Shown one piece after another: positions 34,503-43,541 of a stretch of 64,000 nucleotides of DNA. The notes beneath the pieces are model-generated. The model saw nothing but the letters and a program-made list of their open reading frames with translations, was not told the DNA's origin and searched no databases. Position numbers and translations under genes: made by a program. The number at the start of each line of letters is the position of its first letter. Positions within the stretch are counted from its first letter, which is position 1. Source of the stretch: Lachnospiraceae bacterium (GTDB taxonomy: Bacteria > Bacillota > Clostridia > Lachnospirales > Lachnospiraceae); assembly GCA_021153325.1 (NCBI GenBank), contig JAGKTQ010000001.1, positions 58,996 through 122,995 of the forward strand, in the 5' to 3' direction.

Positions 34503-35197
34503 GCAAATACCTCCCTGAAATAAGCATCCACAGATTTGCCTTTTGTCTGACGAAGATTATCTACGCTGGCATGGCAGATCAACTGACCATATTTTAAGAA
34601 AATAACTTCATCCAAAATATTTTCAATGTCGGAAATTAAATGTGTGGACAAAAGAATCGTTGCGTTTTCATTATAATTAGAAATAATAGTACGCAATATA
34701 TAATCTCTTGCCGCAGGGTCAACACCCGCGATCGGCTCATCTAAAATATAAAGGTCAGCAGAACGGCTCATAACAAGAATGAGCTGTACTTTTTCTTTTG
34801 TACCTTTTGATAACACTTTTAATTTGGCATTACTGTCAATGTTTAATGCTGTCAGCATAGAATATGCTTTTTCTTTGGAAAAATCTGCATAAAAATCACT
34901 ATAAAATTCAACTAATTCATGAACCTTCATATGACTTTCCAGATAGGTTCTTTCCGGCAGGTAAGAAACAACTGCTTTTGTTTCAGGACCGGGTTTGGAA
35001 CCATTGATCAAAATAGAACCATGGGTCGGTGTTAAAAGACCATTCATCATTTTGATCAAAGTGGTCTTACCACTTCCATTAGGACCAAGAAGTCCTATGA
35101 TCTTACCTTTAGAAAGGTCAAGATTTAAGTTGTTCACGGCTAAAGCCTTTCCACCATAGGCTTTTGTTAATTCCCTAATTTCCACTAATGAACTCAT
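34496..35197 (-). CDS. ABC transporter ATPase of the GntR-linked system
   Basis: A 233-aa ABC ATPase. Walker A GPNGSGKTTLIK, Q-loop-like VVSYLPERTYLE, a signature variant LSKGTKEKVQ, Walker B DLYILDEPIAGVDP and switch STHLIS. The LSKG signature is typical of the YtrB/YxlF-like subset. The ATG at 35197 (MSSLVEIRE) has GGAGGAG 11-13 nt upstream; a GTG at 35209 lies too close to it. Confidence 0.88.
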   Translation of the reverse strand: MSSLVEIRELTKAYGGKALAVNNLNLDLSKGKIIGLLGPNGSGKTTLIKMMNGLLTPTHGSILINGSKPGPETKAVVSYLPERTYLESHMKVHELVEFYSDFYADFSKEKAYSMLTALNIDSNAKLKVLSKGTKEKVQLILVMSRSADLYILDEPIAGVDPAARDYILRTIISNYNENATILLSTHLISDIENILDEVIFLKYGQLICHASVDNLRQTKGKSVDAYFREVFAC

Positions 35198-35205
35198 TTT
35201 AATTC

Positions 35206-35571
35206 TCACTCCTCCTCAGCAGTAGACTCAATGAGCGCTACTATCTCGTTTTTGTTGTAACCTAATTCCTTCATCTTATCAAAAAACTCTTTGATACTTT
35301 CCTGTGCAAGTTCCAATTGAATTCCCTTAATCATTTCTACATCCTCCGTTACCATTCTCCCACTTGTTCGCTGCGTAATGATCAGCCCACTCCGTTCCAG
35401 TTCTGCAAAAGCTTTTTGCATTGTGTTTGGATTGACGCTTGCTTCGGCAGCAAGTTCCCTTACACTTGGAAGTTTGTCACCCGGACGATAAAATCCCGAC
35501 ACAATCTGCATTTGGATCTTTTCAACTATCTGTGCGTAGATAGGCCGGTCGGAATTTAAAAGCCATGCCAT
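35206..35571 (-). CDS. GntR-family (YtrA-type) transcriptional regulator
   Basis: A 121-aa regulator with a winged-helix GntR domain (RPIYAQIVEKIQMQIVSGFYRPGDKLPSVRELAAEASVNPNTMQKAFAELERSGLIITQRTSGRMV) and a short helical tail. It lacks a ligand-binding aminotransferase or FadR/UTRA domain, which defines the YtrA subfamily. It lies first in the - strand operon with the ATPase and permease. The ATG at 35571 has AGGAGG 9 nt upstream. It probably represses its own operon through the inverted repeat at 35618-35649. Confidence 0.92.
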   Translation of the reverse strand: MAWLLNSDRPIYAQIVEKIQMQIVSGFYRPGDKLPSVRELAAEASVNPNTMQKAFAELERSGLIITQRTSGRMVTEDVEMIKGIQLELAQESIKEFFDKMKELGYNKNEIVALIESTAEEE

Positions 35572-35617
35572 AGCAATGCACCTCCTTTTATATTTATTTG
35601 AATGCAATGTAATTTCA

Positions 35618-35649
35618 ATTGTATTACTGTATCACTTGCATAATACAAT
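35618..35649 (-). promoter_or_regulatory. Operator/promoter of the GntR operon
   Basis: ATTGTATTA (35618-35626) and TAATACAAT (35641-35649) are perfect 9-bp inverted arms 14 nt apart. On the - strand they coincide with a -35 TTGTAT and a -10 TAATAC, 16 nt apart. A dimeric repressor here would block transcription. Confidence 0.65.
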
Positions 35650-35692
35650 CATATAACATTTTGAAAAAAAGTCAATAGTAAATTTAGAATTA

Positions 35693-35722
35693 TTGCACAA
35701 AGATTGTGGTTAATGGTATAAT
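35693..35722 (+). promoter_or_regulatory. Promoter of the four-gene DUF5717/5716-like operon
   Basis: TTGCAC (35693-35698), 18-nt spacer, TATAAT (35717-35722), 51 nt before the GTG start. Confidence 0.7.
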
Positions 35723-35773
35723 TATTTTAATTATGCAGGTGAAACGAGTAGAAAAAGAGGAAGAGGTGGACTT

Positions 35774-38700
35774 GTGAATCAGATAATTGACCGATTGTTG
35801 AATGGAGATTTTGATTATGAAAGAGGTTCATTGGATTTTTCATGTCCACGTTTGGAACTTACGATAGAAAAAGGGGAAATCGTCGAAGACAGCTTTACTA
35901 TTTATGGATTGCCGAATAAATTGACAAAGGGCCATATCACCACTTCGGACAACAGAATGGAATGTCTGACACCGGATTTTTCAGGAAGTGAGGAACAAAT
36001 TCAATTTTGCTTTCATTCTGAAGGACTGGAAGAAGGAGATGTAGTAAAGGGAGAATTTTTTGTAATATCCAATCAGGGCGAGTACTACCTTCCTTATGTA
36101 GTGACAGTAGCACATCACACATTGGAGTCTTCCCTTGGCGGAATCAAAAATCTATTCCATTTTGCAAATTTGGCAAAGACCAATATGGAAGAGGCAATGC
36201 AGTTATTTTATTCTCCTTATTTTAAACAGATACTCACAGGAAATGACAGGCAATATCTGAAGGTTTATGAAGGACTTTCAAAATATAAAGGAAGCGAGCA
36301 GAATCTGGAAGAATTTCTGTTAGTGATCAACAAAAAGCAAAAAGTAGAATATTTATTGGAAGAACAGAGTATTCGGATAGAGAATCCGGAAGGGATAAGT
36401 GAAAGACAGTTATCCATTACGAAAAATGGCTGGGGTTACACTTTTTTGCAGATAGAAGTGGATGGAGACTTTTTAAGTGTGGAAAAGGATTTCTTAAATG
36501 ATGATGACTTTTTAGGAAATTATTGCAGACTTTCTTATTATATTGATGAAGAAAAGATACATGCCGGAAAAAATTATGGTGCGATACGTTTGTATAGTGC
36601 CTATGTTGATATTACGGCACAGATCATTGTGGTGAACAGTGAGAACCGCAGACTAAAGAAAAAAAGAGTGCGGGAAAAGAAAGAAACCATTTTGCAGATG
36701 ATGAAATATTATCAGGCATTGAGACTGAAAAAAATTGGAACTTCTCTTTGGCTGAGTGAGACACAAAAGGCGGTAGAAAAATTGCTGTCTTTTGATGATA
36801 AGGATATTGTGGCAAGGTTGTTTCAGGCACAGCTCTTGATTACAAAAGAGCGTTATAACGAAGCAAAATGGATCTTGGATCGGATAGGCGATCATTATGC
36901 AGATGAGGTGTATGATCCGGTACTTTACAGCTATTATTTATATCTGACCACACTCTACAATAGAGAAGAACAGTATGTAAATGAAATTGCCGAAGAAGTG
37001 GAACTGATCTACAGAGATCATGTTGGCAATTGGAGAATTGCCTGGCTTTTATTATATCTTTCAGAAGAATTTAATAAAAACACACCGAAAAAATGGATGT
37101 TTTTGGAAGAACAGTTCCGCTACAATTGTAAAAGTCCTGTGATCTATGCAGAGGCAGCACAGCTTATTCTTGCAAATCCTGCTGTTTTAATGAAGCTTGG
37201 AGATTTTGAACTGCAAGTTTTAAATTATATGGCAAAGCAGGAGGTGCTGACAGCAGAAGTGACTGTGCAGGTGCAGTATCTTGTGCAGAAGTCAAAGGAA
37301 TATAAAGAGTGCATGTTTACTCTTTTAAAGGCATGTTATGCAGTGAATCCGGCAGATGAAATACTGCTTACGATCTGTACGGTGTTGATAAAGGGTGGAT
37401 GCACCGGAGAAAAATATTTTAGCTGGTATGAGAAAGCAGTGGAAAAGGAACTGCGTATCACAAGGCTGTATGAATATTATATGATGTCTATTGATATGGA
37501 ATCGGAACAGCCGGTTCCGAAAACGGTTGCTATGTATTTTTCGTATCACAGTGATCTGGATTATGAAAGAAATGCTTTTTTGTATGCGAACGTACATAAA
37601 TATCGTGATACTTTTCCAGAAGTATACCGTGCCTATGAGATGAATATTGAAAAATTTGTTGTGGAACAGATATGCAAAGGGCATATTAACCGGAATCTGG
37701 CTTATCTTTACAAGAATCTGCTGTCAGTGCAGATGATTACGGAAGAAACGGCAAATGCTCTTGCAAAGCTTTTGTTTGTCCATCAGATCGAGACAGAACA
37801 GAAAGCTATGCGGCGCGTGATTGTATATTATGCGAGAGCAGCAGAGGAAACGGTTTATCCAGTCGTAAATGGAAAAGCACAAATTCCGCTTTATGATAAT
37901 GAGTATACCTTGCTTTTTGAAGATGATAACAGAAATCGCTATCAGATCAGCGTTCCGTATACGATGGAAAAATTCATGCTGCCGGGTAAAATTGCAAAAA
38001 TGATCATGCCAATTGTTACAGGGCAGATAGGGTATGCGGCATATGTTTGTGAATGCAGCAATCATTATGTGACGATCACAGAGGAGAATCTCCCATTCTT
38101 TTTACAGCTTTTGTATAGTGACAGGATTGAAGAAAGCTACAAAAAAGAAATTGGATTAAAGCTGGTGTCCTTTTATTATGAAACAGACCGGATACGAGAG
38201 CTGGATGACTATTTAGAACAAGTAGAGCCCATTTCCTTTGCCGCAAGAGAACGTGCAGAGATGCTGCGTTTCCTTGTGCTACGTGGCTTCTATGAGAAAG
38301 CATACGAGTGGATCTTTCAATATGGTATGGAAAGTGTAGATTCCAAGATACTGGTGCGTTTGTGCGACAGGCTTCTGGAAAGAGAAGAGTATGTGGGTGA
38401 GGAAATGCTGTGCACTATGATCATGTATGCATTTCGTCAAGGCAAGTATAATGAAGCATTATTAAAATATCTGATGCAGTATTTTGAAGGGATGACAAAG
38501 GAGCTTCGTGATATATGGAAGGCAGCTGCGGCGTTTGAATTGGACAACTATGAAATGACAGAACGGATACTGTTACAAATGCTTTATACCGGTTCTTATG
38601 TCGGAGAAAAGATGGAAATTTTTAAAAGCTATGTAGCAGCAAACGGAAAAGCAGAGATAGAGCTGGCATTTTTATCCCAGGGTGCTTACGACTATTTTGT

Positions 38701-39349
38701 GAAGGAAAAGCTGCAGGAAGAATTTTTGTTCCATGAGATCTTTCGGTTGTTCGGACTGGGAGAAGAAATCCCATTCATTTGTAAGCTGGCACTGACAAAA
38801 TACTATGCCGAAAATAAAAAGGAACTGGAAGCGGTAATAGCGAATGCTTTTAAAAGAGAGATCCTGGAAAAAGTTTTAATGGAGTTGATCGAACGGGGAA
38901 TAGGATTGGGATATTTGAAAGAATACAGCGAGCTTTTTCCTGTTGTTCGACAGCTTGGCGATAAAACAACGATCGAGTATCGGGCGCATCCGGATAGCAA
39001 AGCAATTCTTCATTATATGATTGAAAAGGAAGATGGTGCGCCTTCCGAATATCATACCGAGGAAATGAGAAATATTTTTGGGGGTGTCTGTGAAAAGGAA
39101 TTTGTACTCTTCTTTGGAGAGACACTGCAATATTATATTATTGAAGAGAAGGACGGAAAAGAACAGCTGACGGAAAGCCGGTCCATCCAGAAAAGTGATA
39201 TTATGGAAGAAACCTCGCAGAATAAATTTTCGATGATAAATGATATGGTGATCAGTAAGACATTGCAGGATTATGATACGGTAGATGCACTTTTGGAAGA
39301 ATATTTTCTACAGGAATTTGAAAATGAAAAATTGTTCCGGCTGCAATAG
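35774..39349 (+). CDS. Giant helical-repeat protein (DUF5717-like)
   Basis: A 1191-aa protein, no signal peptide or TM helix. The first 280 residues are beta-rich, with two Ig/ASH-like modules (LELTIEKGEIVEDSFTIYGLP; WGYTFLQIEVDGDFLSVEKDFL). From about 285 onward it is almost all helix, with TPR/HEAT-like pairs (ALRLKKIGTSLWLSETQKAV, LFQAQLLITKERYNEAKWILDR, YSYYLYLTTLYNREEQYV). A smaller beta segment near 715-780 (GKAQIPLYDNEYTLLFED) interrupts the helices. The C-terminus returns to beta (EFVLFFGETLQYYIIEEKDG). It starts at GTG with AGAGGTGG. I recall Lachnospiraceae families DUF5717/DUF5716 with this pairing; function unknown, probably a scaffold. Confidence 0.8.
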   Translation: MNQIIDRLLNGDFDYERGSLDFSCPRLELTIEKGEIVEDSFTIYGLPNKLTKGHITTSDNRMECLTPDFSGSEEQIQFCFHSEGLEEGDVVKGEFFVISNQGEYYLPYVVTVAHHTLESSLGGIKNLFHFANLAKTNMEEAMQLFYSPYFKQILTGNDRQYLKVYEGLSKYKGSEQNLEEFLLVINKKQKVEYLLEEQSIRIENPEGISERQLSITKNGWGYTFLQIEVDGDFLSVEKDFLNDDDFLGNYCRLSYYIDEEKIHAGKNYGAIRLYSAYVDITAQIIVVNSENRRLKKKRVREKKETILQMMKYYQALRLKKIGTSLWLSETQKAVEKLLSFDDKDIVARLFQAQLLITKERYNEAKWILDRIGDHYADEVYDPVLYSYYLYLTTLYNREEQYVNEIAEEVELIYRDHVGNWRIAWLLLYLSEEFNKNTPKKWMFLEEQFRYNCKSPVIYAEAAQLILANPAVLMKLGDFELQVLNYMAKQEVLTAEVTVQVQYLVQKSKEYKECMFTLLKACYAVNPADEILLTICTVLIKGGCTGEKYFSWYEKAVEKELRITRLYEYYMMSIDMESEQPVPKTVAMYFSYHSDLDYERNAFLYANVHKYRDTFPEVYRAYEMNIEKFVVEQICKGHINRNLAYLYKNLLSVQMITEETANALAKLLFVHQIETEQKAMRRVIVYYARAAEETVYPVVNGKAQIPLYDNEYTLLFEDDNRNRYQISVPYTMEKFMLPGKIAKMIMPIVTGQIGYAAYVCECSNHYVTITEENLPFFLQLLYSDRIEESYKKEIGLKLVSFYYETDRIRELDDYLEQVEPISFAARERAEMLRFLVLRGFYEKAYEWIFQYGMESVDSKILVRLCDRLLEREEYVGEEMLCTMIMYAFRQGKYNEALLKYLMQYFEGMTKELRDIWKAAAAFELDNYEMTERILLQMLYTGSYVGEKMEIFKSYVAANGKAEIELAFLSQGAYDYFVKEKLQEEFLFHEIFRLFGLGEEIPFICKLALTKYYAENKKELEAVIANAFKREILEKVLMELIERGIGLGYLKEYSELFPVVRQLGDKTTIEYRAHPDSKAILHYMIEKEDGAPSEYHTEEMRNIFGGVCEKEFVLFFGETLQYYIIEEKDGKEQLTESRSIQKSDIMEETSQNKFSMINDMVISKTLQDYDTVDALLEEYFLQEFENEKLFRLQ

Positions 39350-39366
39350 GATGAGGGAGAAAAAAT

Positions 39367-40653
39367 ATGCTTAAAAATAAGACAAAGCTTGCCGTAGGAT
39401 ATGATCTTGGCGATTATGTTTCTCAAATCAGTTACAGCTTTCTGGAAGAAGGCGAGCCGGAGACATTGTCCACGGTAGCAGGAGGAGAAAATTACAATAT
39501 ACCTACCGTTTTAGCCAAACGACTGAATGTAAACCAGTGGTTTTATGGAAAAGATGCGATAAAGACAGCAAAGGATGGAGAAGGCATTTTAGTAGAAAAT
39601 CTTTTGAGCCTTGCCAGAGCCAAAGAACCGGTGACAATCGAAGGAAATACGTTCGAACCGGCAGCAATGCTTGCACTTTTTATGAAACGTACGATGTCTA
39701 TGTTGTCTATGGTCGCTCCAATAGAAAAAATAGAAGTTTTTGTAGTGACAGTAGATAATCTTGACAAAGATATGGTAGATATCTTGAATCGTGCTGTGGC
39801 AGGTATCGGATTGAAAACGAATCAGATTTATTTTCAATCGCACATGGAAAGCTTTTATTATTATACGATTTCCCAGCCGAAGGAGCTTTGGAATCATCAG
39901 GTACTTTTGTATGATTTCGCAGGCAAATACATGAAAGCTTACCGCATGGAATGTAATAAAAGAACAACGCCTATTGTCGCATTTATTGATGAGCAGGATT
40001 ACGAAACGATGGTAAGAGAAGAACTGCCGGAAGAGGAAAAGGAAAAGACAGGGATTTGTGAAAGGTTAGACAATAAATTTTTAGACATTGTGGAGGAAAC
40101 CGGAAGAGAACGGATTGTTTCGGCTGCCTATTTAATCGGCGAGGGATTTCAGGGTGACTGGGCAAAACAATCCTTAAAAGTACTTTGCCGGAACAAAAGA
40201 GTATTTCAAGGAAACAATTTGTACAGCAAAGGCGCATGTTACAGTGGACTGGAAAAAATAAGTCCAAGTGAAAGCGGCAGAAGTCATGTCTTTTTAGGAA
40301 ATGAAAAATTAAAATCCAATATTGGAATGAAGGTGCTGCGTCAGGGGGAAGAATCTTATCTTGCATTGCTGGATGCGGGAATCAACTGGTTCGAGGCAGA
40401 GAAAGAATGTGATTTTATTTTGGAAAATGGCAATACCTTTGCAATCCTGATCACGCCGTTAAATGGCAAACAGAAACGGGAAGTACCTTTACCTATGGAA
40501 GGGCTTAAGGAACGACCGGAAAAAACAAGCAGAATCCATATGAAGATCAGCATGAACGGAGAACATGAAGCAGCAGTAGAGATCACCGATCTGGGATTTG
40601 GAGAATTGTTCCCAGGAACCGGACAGGTCTGGAAAGAGGAATTTGAAGTATAA
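39367..40653 (+). CDS. Degenerate Hsp70/actin-fold protein (DUF5716-like)
   Basis: A 428-aa protein laid out like an Hsp70 ATPase. The phosphate-1 region is AVGYDLGDYVSQISY (compare GIDLGTTNS), then NIPTVLAKR and FYGKDAIKTA. Phosphate-2 is LLYDFAGKYMKAYRM (compare DLGGGT), and the adenosine-type region is YLIGEGFQGDWAKQSLKVL followed by LYSKGACYSGLE (compare AVAxGAA). Key Gly/Thr residues are replaced, so ATP hydrolysis is doubtful though binding is possible. The last 110 residues are a beta domain. It lies 17 nt after the giant protein gene with AGGGAGAAA. Confidence 0.75.
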   Translation: MLKNKTKLAVGYDLGDYVSQISYSFLEEGEPETLSTVAGGENYNIPTVLAKRLNVNQWFYGKDAIKTAKDGEGILVENLLSLARAKEPVTIEGNTFEPAAMLALFMKRTMSMLSMVAPIEKIEVFVVTVDNLDKDMVDILNRAVAGIGLKTNQIYFQSHMESFYYYTISQPKELWNHQVLLYDFAGKYMKAYRMECNKRTTPIVAFIDEQDYETMVREELPEEEKEKTGICERLDNKFLDIVEETGRERIVSAAYLIGEGFQGDWAKQSLKVLCRNKRVFQGNNLYSKGACYSGLEKISPSESGRSHVFLGNEKLKSNIGMKVLRQGEESYLALLDAGINWFEAEKECDFILENGNTFAILITPLNGKQKREVPLPMEGLKERPEKTSRIHMKISMNGEHEAAVEITDLGFGELFPGTGQVWKEEFEV

Positions 40654-40664
40654 CGGAGGAAAAT

Positions 40665-41498
40665 ATGGGCAGAGTTTTATTGTGTATAGGAAAACAGGCA
40701 GAAAAGCCGTATTTTTTTGACAAAACCTGTCAAAATATATACGCTATAGAGGAACTTTGTTATGTATTAGGTGAAAATGCCTACCTTTTGGATGAAGAGA
40801 TAGTAGACAGAGACCTTGCAAAATGGATCGATGAAGAGTGCGGATTGGCAGATCTTGCAAGGAATCTGTATCTGTTAGTCAATCAAAAATCATCCGCTGC
40901 TGCTTTTGTAGGAACTATTCTGGGATACACAGGATATTTTTCAAAAGAAAAAACAGTGCAGATAGAAAATGTATTAAAGAGTGGACGGCATTTGAGTTTG
41001 TATGAAAAAAGAAAAGCCAAGGCAGACTATTTGGTGAAGCGTGGTAAATACACGCTTGCTATTGTGGAATACGATAGTTTGATAAAAGAGCTTATGGATA
41101 AGGATAAGCAGCTTTTAGCAAAAGTAATACATAATAAGGCAACTGCACTGACAGGACTTTTTAACTATGACGAGGCAGCAGAGAATTTTTTTAAAGCCTA
41201 TGAACTTGATGGAAATGTAGAGGATTATACATGCTATTTCGCAGCAAAGCGTCTTTGTATGGAAGAGCAGGACTATATTCGCTTTGTAGCAGAACATGAG
41301 GATGGTTATGAAATATCTCTGACACTGGAAAAGAAGATAAATCAGATCATGGAACAGTGGCAGAGAGCAGAAAAAAAGGAGTACATGGATGTACTTCTTG
41401 CCTATAAAGAAGATGGAAATAAAAATCTTTACTACAAGGAAGTGGAGCAGATGATAAATGGGTTAAAGCAGGAATACAGAGATTGTGTGATTCACTGA
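40665..41498 (+). CDS. TPR-containing protein of unknown function
   Basis: A 277-aa soluble protein. Residues 105-220 form TPR-like helix pairs (RKAKADYLVKRGKYTLAIVEYDSLI; VIHNKATALTGLFNYDEAAENFFKAYEL; CYFAAKRLCMEEQDYIRF). The N-terminus (1-100) is a separate mixed domain (NIYAIEELCYVLGENAYLLDEEIVDRDLAKWIDEECGL). TPRs normally bind peptide tails of chaperones, which fits the Hsp70-like neighbour. The gap to the upstream gene is 11 nt, with a GGAGGAAAA site. Confidence 0.75.
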   Translation: MGRVLLCIGKQAEKPYFFDKTCQNIYAIEELCYVLGENAYLLDEEIVDRDLAKWIDEECGLADLARNLYLLVNQKSSAAAFVGTILGYTGYFSKEKTVQIENVLKSGRHLSLYEKRKAKADYLVKRGKYTLAIVEYDSLIKELMDKDKQLLAKVIHNKATALTGLFNYDEAAENFFKAYELDGNVEDYTCYFAAKRLCMEEQDYIRFVAEHEDGYEISLTLEKKINQIMEQWQRAEKKEYMDVLLAYKEDGNKNLYYKEVEQMINGLKQEYRDCVIH

Positions 41499-41521
41499 TC
41501 GGCCCTGAGGAGGAAACACAA

Positions 41522-42706
41522 ATGAATTTATTGCAAAAACTGATGTGGTGGAAAAAGAAGGAATCCATTTCTGAGGAATTTGGCGAAGAAGACTGGGAGG
41601 ACACGGTCCTCGATAGAAAACAGATCAATTTAAAACTGGAAGAGGACAGAGAACGGTATTTGAGAAGCTGCTGTGAACAGATTGCAGATGCATCCAAAGA
41701 AATGGAAAATCTGACTTATGAATATGGTCTTGTTACTTCCTATTTGAAAGATATTGAAGAAATTGAAGCACTTCCGTTGGAACAAAGGGAAGAATTGAAT
41801 GCGTATGCAGAAAAGATCGTAAACATTGAAAAAGTGCAGGAAGGCTATACAAAAACCGCAAAGCGGATGACAGATACTAAGTTCAGACAAATGGAAGCGA
41901 TAGAAGATGAGGTGCAGGAGGGTTATCAAAAAATAAAAGAGGCAGAAGATTACCGAGCACTGATAAAGCAGGATCTGCAAAGACTGGACGGAGAAAGACA
42001 TGCCTATCAGTACCGCAAAGCGGAGCTTTTGGATACCTTGGATAATGCTAAGGGAATGTCGCAGATTTTACTCATTGCTGCAGCGGCATGTATTGTTATG
42101 CTTTTGATCTTTCAGTTCGTGCTGGAGATGAATGTGAAGATCGGTTATATATTGACAGCAGCGCTGGCAGCTCTTGCGATCACCTATTTTTATATTCGCT
42201 ATAGTGATGCAGAAAAAGAACTGGATAGGGTAGGAGCAGGAATTAACCGTTTGATCTTATTACAGAACACAGTAAAAATCCGTTATGTGAATAACAAAAA
42301 TCTTTTGGATTATTTGTATTTAAAGTATAAAGTGGAAAGTGCTTCCGAACTGGATTTCCTTTGGCAGAAATATCAGGAAGAAGTCGTGGAACGCAAAAAG
42401 ATCGCAGAAACAGAGGAAGAATACAGCTTCTATCAAAAGCAGCTTTTGCATGCACTTTACCAATATAACTTGAAAGATCCAAATGTATGGATTCATCAGG
42501 CAGTTGCAATCATTGACAATAAAGAAATGGTAGAGATCCGGCACGGATTGATCGAGAGAAGACAAAATATCCGTAAACAGATGGATTATAATACAGGTAT
42601 TGCGAGAAATGCACAGGAAGAGATCAAAGATATTGCAGATAAGTATCCGCAGTACAAAAATGAGATCATAGATGTAATTTCCGAGTACGAAAGGACATTT
42701 ACTTGA
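41522..42706 (+). CDS. Coiled-coil membrane protein with two TM helices
   Basis: A 394-aa protein. An acidic N-terminus and a long coiled coil (about 35-170) are followed by two adjacent TM helices near 178-224 (SQILLIAAAACIVMLLIFQFVLEM; IGYILTAALAALAITYFYI). A second coiled coil follows (230-394). Both termini should lie on the same side of the membrane. The ATG at 41522 has GAGGAGG 8 nt upstream; an in-frame ATG at 41483 would overlap the TPR gene. Fourth and last gene of the operon, probably its membrane anchor. Confidence 0.75.
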   Translation: MNLLQKLMWWKKKESISEEFGEEDWEDTVLDRKQINLKLEEDRERYLRSCCEQIADASKEMENLTYEYGLVTSYLKDIEEIEALPLEQREELNAYAEKIVNIEKVQEGYTKTAKRMTDTKFRQMEAIEDEVQEGYQKIKEAEDYRALIKQDLQRLDGERHAYQYRKAELLDTLDNAKGMSQILLIAAAACIVMLLIFQFVLEMNVKIGYILTAALAALAITYFYIRYSDAEKELDRVGAGINRLILLQNTVKIRYVNNKNLLDYLYLKYKVESASELDFLWQKYQEEVVERKKIAETEEEYSFYQKQLLHALYQYNLKDPNVWIHQAVAIIDNKEMVEIRHGLIERRQNIRKQMDYNTGIARNAQEEIKDIADKYPQYKNEIIDVISEYERTFT

Positions 42707-42731
42707 TTTCTGATTATCAGTGCGCTATAAT
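42703..42731 (+). promoter_or_regulatory. Promoter of the purC operon
   Basis: TTGATT (42703-42708), 17-nt spacer, TATAAT (42726-42731). The -35 box overlaps the stop codon of the preceding gene. The roughly 95-nt leader shows no purine riboswitch core that I can recognise. Confidence 0.65.
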
Positions 42732-42833
42732 TGGCGCATGGGCGTATGCCGCTTGAAAAGAACGCAGTGAAACATGTTTTTTTGTTTCTTGTGAATATAG
42801 TAAACAGATTGACGAAAGGTTGAGGGAACAACA

Positions 42834-43541
42834 ATGAAAAAATTGGAACAGCTCTATGAAGGAAAAGCAAAAAAAGTATTTACGACAGAAGATCCGGATA
42901 TTTTGATCGTGGATTATAAGGATGACGCTACTGCTTTTAATGGTGAGAAAAAAGGAACCATTATGGGAAAAGGTGTTATTAATAACCGTATGACAAATCA
43001 TGTTTTCAAGATTTTGGAAAAAGAAGGTGTTCCTACTCATTTAGTTGAAGAATTAAGCGATAGAGAAACAGCAGTTAAAAAAGTAGAGATCGTACCGCTT
43101 GAAGTTATTATCCGTAACGTAGCTGCAGGAAGCTTCTCTAAGAGATTAGGCGTGCCGGAAGGAACTCCTTTTGCAGAGCCGACTATCGAATTTAGCTACA
43201 AAAATGATGAATTGGGTGATCCGTTAATCAACTCCTATTTTGCAGTTGCTTTAGGTCTTGCAACATGGGAAGAAATTGAGACAATCAAAAAATATGCATT
43301 TAAAGTAAATGAAGTATTAAAAGCTTACTTCTTACAGGCAGACATCAAATTGATCGACTTTAAGATTGAATTTGGCCGTTATCACGGAGAAATCATCCTT
43401 GCTGATGAAACATCACCGGATACATGCCGTTTATGGGATGTACATACAAATGAAAAATTAGACAAAGACCGTTTCCGTAGAGATATGGGAAATGTAGAAG
43501 AAGCATATAACGAAGTATTCAAACGTTTGGGGTTGGCATAA
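42834..43541 (+). CDS. purC: SAICAR synthase
   Basis: A 235-aa phosphoribosylaminoimidazole-succinocarboxamide synthase, a step of IMP synthesis. Motifs: [16 protein letters not shown] (ATP loop), [42 protein letters not shown] and [12 protein letters not shown]. The stop codon is directly followed by the purF start, so the two are tightly coupled. Confidence 0.97.
   Translation: MKKLEQLYEGKAKKVFTTEDPDILIVDYKDDATAFNGEKKGTIMGKGVINNRMTNHVFKILEKEGVPTHLVEELSDRETAVKKVEIVPLEVIIRNVAAGSFSKRLGVPEGTPFAEPTIEFSYKNDELGDPLINSYFAVALGLATWEEIETIKKYAFKVNEVLKAYFLQADIKLIDFKIEFGRYHGEIILADETSPDTCRLWDVHTNEKLDKDRFRRDMGNVEEAYNEVFKRLGLA

Noticed and set aside
42732..42833. Purine riboswitch in the purC leader
   Set aside because: The conserved purine aptamer core is not visible and the leader is only about 95 nt without a terminator.
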